8,820 nt of DNA from Selenomonadaceae bacterium UBA3796 (GTDB taxonomy: Bacteria > Bacillota > Negativicutes > Selenomonadales > Selenomonadaceae): positions 1 through 8,820 of the forward strand of contig DFES01000214.1 in assembly GCA_002369175.1 (NCBI GenBank), written 5' to 3'. A program made the translations under genes and the position numbers. The first letter of the stretch is position 1. The number at the start of each line of letters is the position of its first letter. The notes under the pieces were generated by a model that ran no database searches, was not told where the DNA came from, and worked only from the letters and a program-made list of their open reading frames with translations. Below are positions 1 to 6,897 of this stretch, one piece after another.

Positions 1-21
1 AAAACATTCCATTTGGCGTTT

Positions 22-63
22 CGACAGAGATTGCCTGTCGTAACGACCCTTTCGGAAAGGAAG
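22..63 (+). promoter_or_regulatory. Two small hairpins and ribosome binding site ahead of the DUF441 gene
   Basis: A 6-bp perfect stem (CGACAG at 22-27 with CTGTCG at 35-40, 7-nt loop) has no T-run after it, so it is not an obvious terminator. A second 5-bp stem (CCTTT 48-52 with AAAGG 56-60, loop CGG) contains the purine-rich GGAAAGGAAG ribosome binding site (54-63) that serves the ATG at 71. The Shine-Dalgarno bases are therefore potentially paired. Whether this has a regulatory effect is inference. No gene could be assigned to bases 1-70, although short open frames run in from the left edge. Confidence 0.3.
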
Positions 64-70
64 TCTTGTC

Positions 71-517
71 ATGTATACAGAATATATCACTCTGGGCACC
101 GTGCTCCTGCTCTCTCTCATCGGCCATAATATGACGGTCGTATATGCCACGGGCATCGTGCTCGCACTGAAGATACTCGGCCTTACTTCGATGCTTGATG
201 CCCTTGGCACTCAGGGTCTGAACTGGGGCATCATCCTGCTCACGGCCGCCATTCTTGTCCCCATTGCCAACGGCACCGTGACCATTCAGACCATGGTGGA
301 CTCCTTCCGGACTCCCATCGGCATCATCGCCATCATTGCCGGCATACTGGCAGCCATGGCAGGCGGCAGCGGCGTCACCCTTCTGAAAACAACTCCGGAG
401 GTTGTCTCAGCCCTCATCATCGGTACCATGTTCGGCGTTTTCTTCCTCAAAGGCGTTGCCGTCGGGCCTCTCATTGCCGGTGGCTTCACCTACTTCGTAT
501 TGCAGATGATAAAATGA
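71..517 (+). CDS. DUF441 / UPF0756 family integral membrane protein
   Basis: This 148-residue, very hydrophobic protein has about four transmembrane helices, roughly at residues 5-35, 50-72, 80-105 and 112-146. The sequence shows the family features I associate with DUF441 (Bacillus YtwI-like): an N-terminal helix containing LIGHN, glycine-rich central helices with PIANGTVT, and a C-terminal GVAVGPLIAGG stretch. Length and topology match the usual size of about 150 residues. The biochemical function is unknown; a transporter or membrane-stress role has not been established and I do not assign one. The start is the ATG at 71, seven bases after GGAAAGGAAG. No convincing intrinsic terminator follows the stop, so transcription may run towards the 6S RNA gene, which has its own promoter. 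Confidence 0.85.
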   Translation: MYTEYITLGTVLLLSLIGHNMTVVYATGIVLALKILGLTSMLDALGTQGLNWGIILLTAAILVPIANGTVTIQTMVDSFRTPIGIIAIIAGILAAMAGGSGVTLLKTTPEVVSALIIGTMFGVFFLKGVAVGPLIAGGFTYFVLQMIK

Positions 518-597
518 GACGCCTTCATCTTTTTCCGCTTTTTCTCTGTTTTTTCTCCAAAATATCAAAAATTCTCAAAATCCAGCCTTGTCAAGAC

Positions 598-626
598 TTG
601 CGCACGCTTTTTTTTTGTGCTATGAT
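598..626 (+). promoter_or_regulatory. Candidate sigma-70 promoter of the 6S RNA gene
   Basis: A near-consensus -10 box TATGAT (621-626) lies 17 bases after TTGCGC (598-603), which keeps the TTG of the -35 consensus. A start site about seven bases downstream, near 633, would place the RNA 5' end just before the closing stem of the 6S structure. The spacing and position support a dedicated promoter. Confidence 0.6.
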
Positions 627-632
627 ACAACT

Positions 633-816
633 AAAGAAAGGAACTGCCTGGGATGTGCGTGAGCCCTCATATATGTCTAACCTACATTTTTTCTAGGGAA
701 TCCGATTTGACTCCGACGGATGCTGGGTCGTCTCGAACGAATAGCAGAAAGCGGACTTAGGGCACCCACCTGCGAGTTGCAGGTTTTAGACATAAGAGGG
801 GAACGGCATCCTGGAC
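633..816 (+). ncRNA. ssrS: 6S RNA
   Basis: This non-coding segment of about 180 nt folds into the long rod with a central bubble typical of 6S RNA, which mimics an open promoter and sequesters housekeeping sigma-factor RNA polymerase. The ends pair: CCTGGGATG (near 647-655) with CATCCTGG (807-814), with one bulge. A long lower stem forms between 664-683 and 781-800 (for example TATGTCTAA with TTAGACATA). The apex is a hairpin: TGCT 721-724 with AGCA 743-746, and TCGT 728-731 with ACGA 737-740. The 3' side of the bubble can form its own small hairpin (ACCTGC 768-773 with GCAGGT 779-784), as described for 6S RNAs. A promoter precedes it and a strong terminator follows. Exact ends are estimated. 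The call rests on structure, size and context and not on a covariance-model search. Confidence 0.8.
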
Positions 817-830
817 CCTTTTGTCAGGTG

Positions 831-859
831 AAGCCTTGGCGTGATGGCCAAGGCTTTTT
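831..859 (+). terminator. Intrinsic terminator of the 6S RNA gene
   Basis: A perfect 10-bp stem (AAGCCTTGGC 831-840 with GCCAAGGCTT 847-856) closes a 6-nt loop. The T-run on the plus strand (855-859) marks it as a plus-strand terminator for the 6S transcript. Read from the minus strand the stem is the same but lacks a downstream T-run, so it is at best a weak stop for the convergent SNF2 gene. Confidence 0.85.
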
Positions 860-875
860 CATATTGCGGAAATTG

Positions 876-3800
876 TCACCGAAAGAGCTCCCGAATCTCT
901 TCTTCCGTAAGCTTCGAAAGAAAATTCTCTCCCGGCTGGATCATCTGGTCGACGAGGGATTTCTTTTTTTCCTGCAGCTGATAGATTTTTTCCTCAATGG
1001 TATCCTTTGCAATGAACTTGAGCACCTGAACATTCTTCTGCTGCCCGATCCGATAGACCCGATCCGTTGCCTGATCCTCCACCGCCGGATTCCACCATGG
1101 ATCGTAGTGGATGACCATATCCGCTCCGGTGAGATTAAGACCCGTCCCCCCTGCCTTGAGGGAAATGAGAAACAGGGGAATCTCTCCCCCGTTGAATTCC
1201 TTTACGAGGCGCATCCGCTCCAGAGCAGGAGTCATGCCGTCCAGATAGAAATACTCCACCCCCCTGCCCTCCAGGCGTCTTGCAATGTTTTTCAGCATGC
1301 TTGTAAATTGCGAGAACACGAGCATGCGATGGCCGCCGGAAACAGCCTCTGCCACCACTTCCTCCAGCATGTCCAGTTTGCCGGAACCACCGTCATAATC
1401 CTCCAGGAACAAGGATGGATCACATGCGATCTGTCGCAGTCTTGTAAGAATGGAAAGGATCTTGATACTGGAGCCTGAAAATCCGTTCTCCTCCAACGCC
1501 ATAGCGAATTCCTTCTGGCTTTTGAAAAAATACGCCTGATAGACCTTCGCCTGCTTTGGCGTCATCTCGCTGGTTCTGCGGCTCTCCACCTTATCCGGCA
1601 GTTCCCGCAGGACATCCTTTTTCATGCGCCTGAGAATGAAGGGCATCACATGCCGCCTGAGATCCTTCATCGCATGCGCGTCCTGAGCACGCACAATGGG
1701 GATCTCATAGCGCTGCTTGAACTTCGCATGGTTTCCCAAATACCCCGGCATGAGAAAATCAAAGATGGACCAAAGTTCCGTCAAGGTATTCTCGATTGGC
1801 GTGCCCGTCAGGGCAAAATATCCTGCTGTTCTCAGTTTCTTCACGGAACGGGCATTCTGTGTCATCGGATTCTTGATATGCTGCGCCTCATCGAGAAAAC
1901 AGTAGCGGAACTCCTTCTCCCCATACAGGGCAATATCCCGCTTCATCATATTGTATGTGGTGATGACCACATCCATCCCTTCATCGATCTTCCCAAGGAT
2001 TTCCTCTCGCTCTGCCTTGTTCCCCGTCACCACAACAGCCTTGAGTTCCGGGGCAAAACGCTGGATCTCGTCCATCCAGTTGTACATGAGGGAGGTCGGC
2101 GCTACCACAAGAGAAGGAGGCTTTCCTTCCTCCCTGTGCGCCATCAGGAATGCAATGACCTGCAAGGTCTTCCCAAGTCCCATATCATCTGCCAGAATCC
2201 CGCCCAAGCCACAGTGAGCCAAAGCGGACAACCAGCTGAATCCCGTGACCTGATAATCCCGCAGGATGCCCTTGAGAGTTTCCGGAACGTCAACCTCCGA
2301 ATCCCCCGGATGACGTATGTCACGCACCATCGCCCGGAACCTCTTGCTGCGTTCCAGGCGCAGGCTCTCATCTTCCCGTGCCAATTCATCCAGGTACATG
2401 GCATTGGAAAGAGGAAGCTGCACCTTTCGCTCTTCATCTGCCATCCCCTTCCGGATGCCCGTGTTTTCTACAAAATCCGACAGAGCCGAAAGCTGCTGTT
2501 CTTCGAGGGTAACGAAAGACCCGTCCCTCATGCGGTGATAACGACGCTTCTGACGGTAATCTGCCAGAATGTCCATAAGTTCCTCGAAATCAATATCCTT
2601 GGCACTGAAGGTAAGCTCCAGGAGATTCTTGTCGTTGACGCTTACCCCCGCCGTGATTTTCGGCACCGCCCGCACGGGTTTCTTTTCAAAGCTGTCCGCA
2701 TAGAAAATGTCAGCTTTCTTTGCAAGCTCCGGCAATGCCTCCGTCAGAAAATCATAACATCTCTCCTCGTCCTCCTGCACCATGCTCCCGTGCTCCGAGC
2801 GGAAACCGTAACGGTCAAAACAACTGAGCAGTTCCCGCTCCAGGCTCTTGTCCTGGATGATGATTCTCTCATTCATCGCCTGCGGTTCCTGCTGCAAAAC
2901 GGGATTGAAGGAATTTTCGCCGTAGCGGAACACAGGGCGGATCTCCAACCCATCCCTGTAATAATCCAGGTAGAATTCCGCCTGCAGGGGATCCATCAAA
3001 AACCGCTGCTGGAATTTTTCTGCCACGTTCACCTCTGCAATGCGCCGCAGCCTGGGCATGATTCCGCTGAAAAAACGCGGCATATGGGCACCTTCCAAGT
3101 AAACGCGCCGATTTCGCGAAAAAACATCCAAAAGAAGCCCCGCTTCTCTGGCAAAACGCTCTTCCAGAAGATAGAAAAATCCATCTCCGTAAAGTATGCG
3201 GCAATCTTTATCTAGAGGAACCAGGGAATCATTGAGCAAATGGATGCATCCGGAGCTGCCGTGCTCCTTCACTTCTATCCGGAACCTCGGATTTTCCGGA
3301 ATCACCTTTGCCGGCCGCGTCTGTTCTTCCTCGTAGCTGAACATGAATTCCTGCTGCCCCATGAGTTGCAGGAATTTCCAGAGACGACTGGCATTCAGCC
3401 GGAACTGCTTCTGATTGAAGCTTATGGTGGAGTTCATCCGGTAATAGACGCCATCGCCGACCTCGTCCTTCCATGCTTCCACCATGATCTGCCATAACCC
3501 CCGGGATACGTCATCGGCAAATTCCATATGTGCAGTATCCACCGTAAGATTCTTCCCAAAATGCACAGACTCTCCCGTTTCCACGCATAACATGAACTCC
3601 CTGAGGTTCCGTATGACGTAGGGCCGATGTTCCTCAATGCGAAATTCAAGCCAGTAATTGCGCTGATAATAGCGGTTCTGGAAAAAGAGATGCGGTTCCA
3701 ATCGCAAAACCTGTGGCACGAAATCCTCATGCGCCGCATCCTCAAAAATACGAAGCATACGATCCCCTGCGGAATAATCCACGCCCTTGGACATCTTTTT

Positions 3801-4133
3801 CACGGAAAAACCGGATTTCTTCCCGGACACTTCCTGTTCTTCCTGCATCTTTTGAATTGCCTTCAGAACAGCCACCACATGATGGCAAGCCTCCAGATGG
3901 ACAGCAGCGGAGGGACAGTCGCAGAGATACGACTCCACGGAAGTCCCGTTGCTGGACAGGCATATGCTGACATGACTGTCTTCCTGTCCCTCATTGCAGA
4001 CAAGCCCCACATAGGTCGGCAGTACGCCATTTTCCCTGTGCAGGTCTTTCACCAGCGCCTCCCTGTAGTCACGGCATCCCCTTGTATAAGCTGTCGTTGT
4101 TGCCAGCGACAGTATCGTAATGTCCTTCAACAA
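876..4133 (-). CDS. SWIM zinc-finger SNF2-family DNA-dependent ATPase (helicase-like)
   Basis: This is a 1085-residue bacterial SNF2/SWI2 ATPase. Residues 71-85 carry a SWIM-type zinc-binding motif (C71-x-C73 and C83-x-H85). Residues 130-610 form the long SNF2-associated region. The two RecA-like lobes follow. Motif I is LADDMGLGKT (647-656), motif Ia is VVAPTSLMYNW (676-686), motif II is DEAQ (748-751) and motif III is LTGTP (775-779). Motif IV is LVFSQF (938-943), motif V is SLKAGGTGLNL (991-1001), and motif VI ends in QATDRVYRIGQ (1021-1031). All catalytic residues are present, so it should be an active double-stranded DNA translocase; its cellular role is unknown. The start is TTG at 4131-4133 (or the next TTG, 4128-4130), because the next methionine is residue 96. 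AGGGGGAAGG lies just upstream. It lies 173 nt downstream of the DAK2/FakA-like gene, on the same strand, and converges on the 6S RNA. Confidence 0.93.
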   Translation of the reverse strand: MLKDITILSLATTTAYTRGCRDYREALVKDLHRENGVLPTYVGLVCNEGQEDSHVSICLSSNGTSVESYLCDCPSAAVHLEACHHVVAVLKAIQKMQEEQEVSGKKSGFSVKKMSKGVDYSAGDRMLRIFEDAAHEDFVPQVLRLEPHLFFQNRYYQRNYWLEFRIEEHRPYVIRNLREFMLCVETGESVHFGKNLTVDTAHMEFADDVSRGLWQIMVEAWKDEVGDGVYYRMNSTISFNQKQFRLNASRLWKFLQLMGQQEFMFSYEEEQTRPAKVIPENPRFRIEVKEHGSSGCIHLLNDSLVPLDKDCRILYGDGFFYLLEERFAREAGLLLDVFSRNRRVYLEGAHMPRFFSGIMPRLRRIAEVNVAEKFQQRFLMDPLQAEFYLDYYRDGLEIRPVFRYGENSFNPVLQQEPQAMNERIIIQDKSLERELLSCFDRYGFRSEHGSMVQEDEERCYDFLTEALPELAKKADIFYADSFEKKPVRAVPKITAGVSVNDKNLLELTFSAKDIDFEELMDILADYRQKRRYHRMRDGSFVTLEEQQLSALSDFVENTGIRKGMADEERKVQLPLSNAMYLDELAREDESLRLERSKRFRAMVRDIRHPGDSEVDVPETLKGILRDYQVTGFSWLSALAHCGLGGILADDMGLGKTLQVIAFLMAHREEGKPPSLVVAPTSLMYNWMDEIQRFAPELKAVVVTGNKAEREEILGKIDEGMDVVITTYNMMKRDIALYGEKEFRYCFLDEAQHIKNPMTQNARSVKKLRTAGYFALTGTPIENTLTELWSIFDFLMPGYLGNHAKFKQRYEIPIVRAQDAHAMKDLRRHVMPFILRRMKKDVLRELPDKVESRRTSEMTPKQAKVYQAYFFKSQKEFAMALEENGFSGSSIKILSILTRLRQIACDPSLFLEDYDGGSGKLDMLEEVVAEAVSGGHRMLVFSQFTSMLKNIARRLEGRGVEYFYLDGMTPALERMRLVKEFNGGEIPLFLISLKAGGTGLNLTGADMVIHYDPWWNPAVEDQATDRVYRIGQQKNVQVLKFIAKDTIEEKIYQLQEKKKSLVDQMIQPGENFLSKLTEEEIRELFR

Positions 4134-4146
4134 CTTCCTTCCCCCT
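4134..4146 (-). promoter_or_regulatory. Ribosome binding site that decides the TTG start of the SNF2 gene
   Basis: Read on the minus strand, AGGGGGAAGGAAG runs directly into two consecutive TTG codons. The frame is closed by an in-frame TGA about 45 bases upstream and contains no ATG or GTG before residue 96. The purine run with TTG is therefore the only sensible initiation signal that keeps the SWIM motif in the protein. Confidence 0.6.
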
Positions 4147-4167
4147 AATACAGCCCTGGTTTCGCCC

Positions 4168-4314
4168 TCACTTCATCATCCAGCTCCTTGACGAAACAGA
4201 TTCCTGCCCTTTTGCGAAGCTTTGCTCAGATCGTGTACCACACAGACAAAATGCAGACATCACACAAATGCCTGCATGATTGCACTCAAATCCACCGAAG
4301 AAATGCTCAAGCAT
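4168..4314 (-). CDS. Possible 48-residue small ORF overlapping the end of the DAK2/FakA-like gene
   Basis: An ATG at 4312-4314, inside the last codons of the upstream gene, opens a 48-codon frame ending in TGA at 4168-4170, 34 bases before the SNF2 TTG codon. The overlapping start (ATG CTT GAG against the upstream TGA) is the arrangement expected for translational coupling, with a GGGGAAAG purine run immediately ahead. The peptide starts MLEHFFGGFEC and has four cysteines (11, 17, 23, 25). I recognise no family. It would fill most of the gap between the two large genes, but an ORF this short is easily found by chance. Confidence 0.2.
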   Translation of the reverse strand: MLEHFFGGFECNHAGICVMSAFCLCGTRSEQSFAKGQESVSSRSWMMK

Positions 4315-5587
4315 CTTTCCCCGCCGCCTGTACCATGCTTGCAGCGTTTTCCGAGGCTGTCTTCTGTCCGTCGAAAGCCCTCAGCGCCTTTTCCTGCGAT
4401 GCCTCATCCTTGCAAAGCACCAATTCTACGCGCTCGCCCAGCATGTATTTTGCCTGGCGGAATACCATCCAATACTCCATCCGGGGAGCTACCAGCACAT
4501 AAGAAGACGCAAAATCACTGTGCGCGGCTCCCACCAGTTCCGCTACAGCGGGACAGCGCTCCTTCGTCCCTGTCACGATGATATGGGCGCCTGCCTCCTG
4601 CATCCGGGCTGCCTGCTCCTTTCCATCCACCATGGCAATCGCCCCCACGGGCATGATGGCATCATGCACTCCAAGCGCATGGGTTTCTGACATATTCGTA
4701 ATGTGGATGTCCCGGAGCGGTCCCAGTCCGATGGCCCACTCCATGAGTTTGCCGGGATGATCCGTATGGATATGCACATGGATGCCGTTTTCCCAATGCT
4801 CCACCAACGCAAAATTTCCGAAATCCTTCAGCTGTTTCTCCATTTCCGCCATGTCGATCAGATGATTCTTTACCCGGAAACGCACGCAGTACGGACGGAC
4901 GAGATCATCCCTGGGATTCGGCATGTTTCCGTTGGAAGCCGTAAGCCCCAGGGACAGGCTGACCGCCGGCGAAACAAAATTCCCATCCAAACCGTTCAGG
5001 CATCCCTTGAGGAAAATGAACATGATCCTCGCGCCTGCGTCTTCTCTCCCAATCCTGACTACTGCACTCTCTCCGGCCGCAATCGCCGCTGCAAGAATTT
5101 CCGTAATGGGAAGATTTGCCCGCACTGCGTGGTAGGCCCCCTTCGCAACTGCTTTTGCAACCGTGATGAAAGGATGCTCCGACCCCTCGTGGAGCACGCG
5201 TTCCGCATAGAGGATGCCATATTGGAAAGCCTTGCCGAATTCAGATGATGTTGCCTCGTACTTGCCGGAAAGCCCCTTGCTGAGACCACGAAAAAGCTGG
5301 GACAACACCACGCCCGCATTTCCCCTCGCACCGAACAAGGCTGCAGTGGAAACCCGCCTTGCAAGCCCGCCGATACTCTCATCCCTCACATCCGCCAGGG
5401 GCATGATTGCCGCTCCCATGGTCCGCAGAACGTGTGTCCCCGGAAACGCATCGGTTCCTGCAAGCTTGTTGATATTCTCATATTCCAGCAGAAGTTCGCT
5501 GTAAGCTCCCGCCACCATGCGCTTGAAATCGCCGCCCGTAATCATTTCCTTGTTTCCTGCCATAGTATCACATCCGATCTTTTCCAT
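4307..5587 (-). CDS. DAK2/FakA-like (YloV-type) protein with degenerate kinase motif
   Basis: The protein resembles FakA, the ATP-binding subunit of fatty acid kinase, which works with DegV-like FakB. The N-terminal DhaL/DAK2 domain is at about residues 15-205 and includes GARGNAGVVLSQLFRG (86-101). The middle FakA domain follows, with HVHIHTDHPGK (270-280) and DIHITNMSE (293-301). The C-terminal domain is shorter than usual (426 residues against about 550). The signature expected after the first helix, PDGDTGTN, is replaced by TDAFPGTH (45-52). One Mg/nucleotide-binding aspartate is therefore lost, and the second glycine-rich segment reads EDAGA (182-186) instead of VDSGG. Kinase activity is doubtful. 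The open frame allows the ATG at 5587, but that has no ribosome binding site. The ATG at 5545 (MITGGDFKRM) has AGGA nine bases upstream and matches the usual FakA start; the ATG at 5563 is a third option. A shared transcript with SNF2 is possible. Confidence 0.85.
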   Translation of the reverse strand: MEKIGCDTMAGNKEMITGGDFKRMVAGAYSELLLEYENINKLAGTDAFPGTHVLRTMGAAIMPLADVRDESIGGLARRVSTAALFGARGNAGVVLSQLFRGLSKGLSGKYEATSSEFGKAFQYGILYAERVLHEGSEHPFITVAKAVAKGAYHAVRANLPITEILAAAIAAGESAVVRIGREDAGARIMFIFLKGCLNGLDGNFVSPAVSLSLGLTASNGNMPNPRDDLVRPYCVRFRVKNHLIDMAEMEKQLKDFGNFALVEHWENGIHVHIHTDHPGKLMEWAIGLGPLRDIHITNMSETHALGVHDAIMPVGAIAMVDGKEQAARMQEAGAHIIVTGTKERCPAVAELVGAAHSDFASSYVLVAPRMEYWMVFRQAKYMLGERVELVLCKDEASQEKALRAFDGQKTASENAASMVQAAGKDA

Positions 5588-5600
5588 CTAAAATTTAAAC

Positions 5601-5666
5601 GAAAGGTTTTGCATTTTTTTCGCAAGAAGCAATAGTTTGATTTTAACACACTTTAGCAAACCTTTC
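5601..5666. promoter_or_regulatory. Inverted repeat in the upstream region of the DAK2/FakA-like gene
   Basis: GAAAGGTTTTGC (5601-5612) and GCAAACCTTTC (5656-5666) are inverted copies differing by one base in a T/A run, separated by 43 bases. They bracket the region where the promoter of the minus-strand gene should lie. They could be a bipartite operator or the base of a leader hairpin; nothing in the sequence separates the two. Confidence 0.3.
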
Positions 5667-5734
5667 CAGCCCCTTTTTTTCTAGGGATAGAGCTTATTTG
5701 CGTATTTAAGCACGTTTTGAAAAATCTAATGTTT

Positions 5735-5767
5735 TGTAGGCAAAATGTAGGCAAAACTGTAGGGCAA
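5735..5767. repeat. Period-11 tandem repeat, TGTAGGCAAAA units
   Basis: Two perfect copies of TGTAGGCAAAA (5735-5745 and 5746-5756) are followed, after one extra base, by a third imperfect copy, TGTAGGGCAA (5758-5767). The repeat marks the left edge of the decayed accessory stretch. Short iterated direct repeats of this kind occur at integrase-binding or attachment regions, and in the 3' ends of some integrase genes that overlap such sites. Here neither an integrase nor a matching attachment core is seen, so the role is open. Confidence 0.55.
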
Positions 5768-5779
5768 GCCGCAGTTTGC

Positions 5780-6108
5780 TTATTCTATCATAGCCCGCCA
5801 TTTTTCAAGAAACTGCGCCAAAACCTGTATTCGCCCGCCAATGAACACATTTTCGCTGCCCTCTGCCACGCTCCCGCCACAGCTCACGGGATCGCCGATG
5901 CGTCCGGTAGGAATGCCGTTGATAAAAACGGTGCTGCTTCCTGCTGCAGCTGCTGGAGCCTCTGCGTCTTCCCCATAGTGCTTCTAAGCCCCGCAAGGCT
6001 CTCCTGCAGCCTCCCGGCATCCGCCACGGCTCGGCGCACGGATTCCGGCATCGACCCGTCCAGTTCGCCCTGTATCCTTACCAGCATTTCTAAATTTCGC
6101 TCAGCCAC
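5780..6108 (-). pseudogene. Phage tail remnant: tape-measure-like start fused out of frame to a PAAR-motif 3' end
   Basis: A strong ribosome binding site (GGGAGGTGAG, 6116-6125) sits seven bases before a GTG start at 6108. The first about 50 residues, beginning MAERNLEMLVRIQGELDGS and continuing as a charged helix with QRLQQLQQEA, resemble the start of phage tail tape-measure proteins. This frame stops at 5884. In another minus-strand frame, open from 5983 to 5780, the translation contains STVFINGIPTGRIGDPVSCG and then SENVFIGG. These are the repeated VFxNG/GDPxxCGG motifs of PAAR-type spike-tip proteins. Both reading frames meet near 5940-5985, in a CAG/CTG-rich stretch, so the simplest reading is a deletion that joined two phage tail genes with loss of frame. 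No intact phage gene remains nearby. The tape-measure identity is less certain than the PAAR identity. Confidence 0.65.
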
Positions 6109-6111
6109 TTG

Positions 6112-6802
6112 TCAACTCACCTCCCGGCATGATATTATAATTATAAGAAAATTTCGTAAGGTGGTGTGCTTGTCATGACCGATCCAAGACCTCTTTACAG
6201 AGTAGATCCAGACCCCTATCAAGCTTTGTTCCACTTTGCAGCGTACGGATGACTTGCGACTGTCCTCCAACCAACCATAATCGATTCCTTTGTATGCATT
6301 CGTTATCCTGTGACGGGAAGGACGATTCACGATGCGGTATTCTATGCTGGCGAGATGACTGTCCTGCCGAATTTCTTCACGTTTCTCAATGCCAAGATAT
6401 CCGGAATCTGCATACAGCACATGGTCATCCTTGCGCAGCAGTTTGTGTGCTTCGCAAATATCATGGACATTTGCGGCTGTGGCCGTGATCGTATGGATGT
6501 AACCACTTCCAGCATCCACGCCAGTGTTGCTTGCGAAAATCAATTCCAAGGAAGTTCTTCATGGAATAGCTGTCATAAATGGCATCCTCAATCCCCTCAT
6601 CGGACAGGTTAAACCATGCCTGCATCAGATACATGCGAAGCATACATTCCATTTCTTTTGGCGGGCGGCCACGCTTTCCCTCGGGATAAAAGGGAGATAT
6701 CATAGCTACCCATCGTTTCCATGGAATGATTCGATTCATTTGCTGCAGAAAATTTTCACGCTTCGGCACTCGTTTCCTATGACTGTACTCGCTCTGCGAC
6801 AT
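6112..6802 (-). pseudogene. IS5-family transposase, internally deleted and frameshifted
   Basis: The N-terminal part starts at the ATG at 6802, six bases after GAGGAGGTG (6809-6817). It reads MSQSEYSHRKRVPKRENFL and continues through RGRPPKEMECMLRMYLMQAW, NLSDEGIEDAIYDSYSMKNF and LGIDF. This is the characteristic IS5-family N-terminal domain. At about 6524-6537 the frame changes and the sequence jumps to TGVDAGSGYIHTITATAANV, then YADSGYLGIEKREEI and KVEQ near the C-terminus. Intact relatives have roughly 90-100 residues between these points, including the first catalytic aspartate (typically in GTIVDAT). That segment is missing here. The second aspartate (YADSGYLG) and the glutamate (KVEQ) positions survive. 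The last about 40 residues are also poorly conserved. The gene cannot encode an active transposase. Confidence 0.8.
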
Positions 6803-6860
6803 AACAAGCACCTCCTCACTCAAGTAAACTCCTATATTCCTATTGTATCTTATGACAGGA
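6112..6860 (-). mobile_element. Remnant of an IS5-family insertion sequence
   Basis: The broken transposase gene occupies most of this interval, and the non-coding piece up to about 6860 probably contains its promoter and right end. A TTCTCA/TACAAT pair with a 17-base spacer can be read on the minus strand. I could not identify convincing terminal inverted repeats or a target-site duplication. A shared TGTCAT near 6170 and near 6852 is too short to count. Element limits are therefore approximate. It separates phage tail debris on its left from an Abi_2 fragment on its right, and may have truncated the latter. Confidence 0.55.
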
Positions 6861-6897
6861 CATTTGAGAAGAGCAGCAATAAATCAGTATTTCCTTA

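Noticed and set aside
1..70. The tail of an upstream protein-coding gene entering from the left edge.
   Set aside because: Several frames are open for only 13-30 codons and none shows recognisable residues, so no gene is called.
514..696. A 60-codon plus-strand frame after the DUF441 gene.
   Set aside because: It spans the 6S promoter and 5' strand, has low-complexity T-rich codons and no family resemblance.
720..1478. A 252-codon plus-strand frame beginning inside the 6S RNA.
   Set aside because: It has no ribosome binding site, runs through the 6S apical hairpin and terminator, and then runs antisense to the 3' end of the SNF2 gene.
1650..3215. A 521-codon open frame on the plus strand.
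   Set aside because: It lies wholly antisense to the SNF2 ATPase, whose motifs are all intact. It has no recognisable domain and an unnatural His/Arg/Leu-rich composition, so it is a shadow of the real gene.
5717..6178. A 153-codon plus-strand frame starting near the period-11 repeat, considered as an integrase C-terminal remnant.
   Set aside because: Only about ten residues (RQNVGKTVGQ) recall integrase ends. The rest is antisense to the phage-tail remnant, which has a good ribosome binding site and recognisable motifs.
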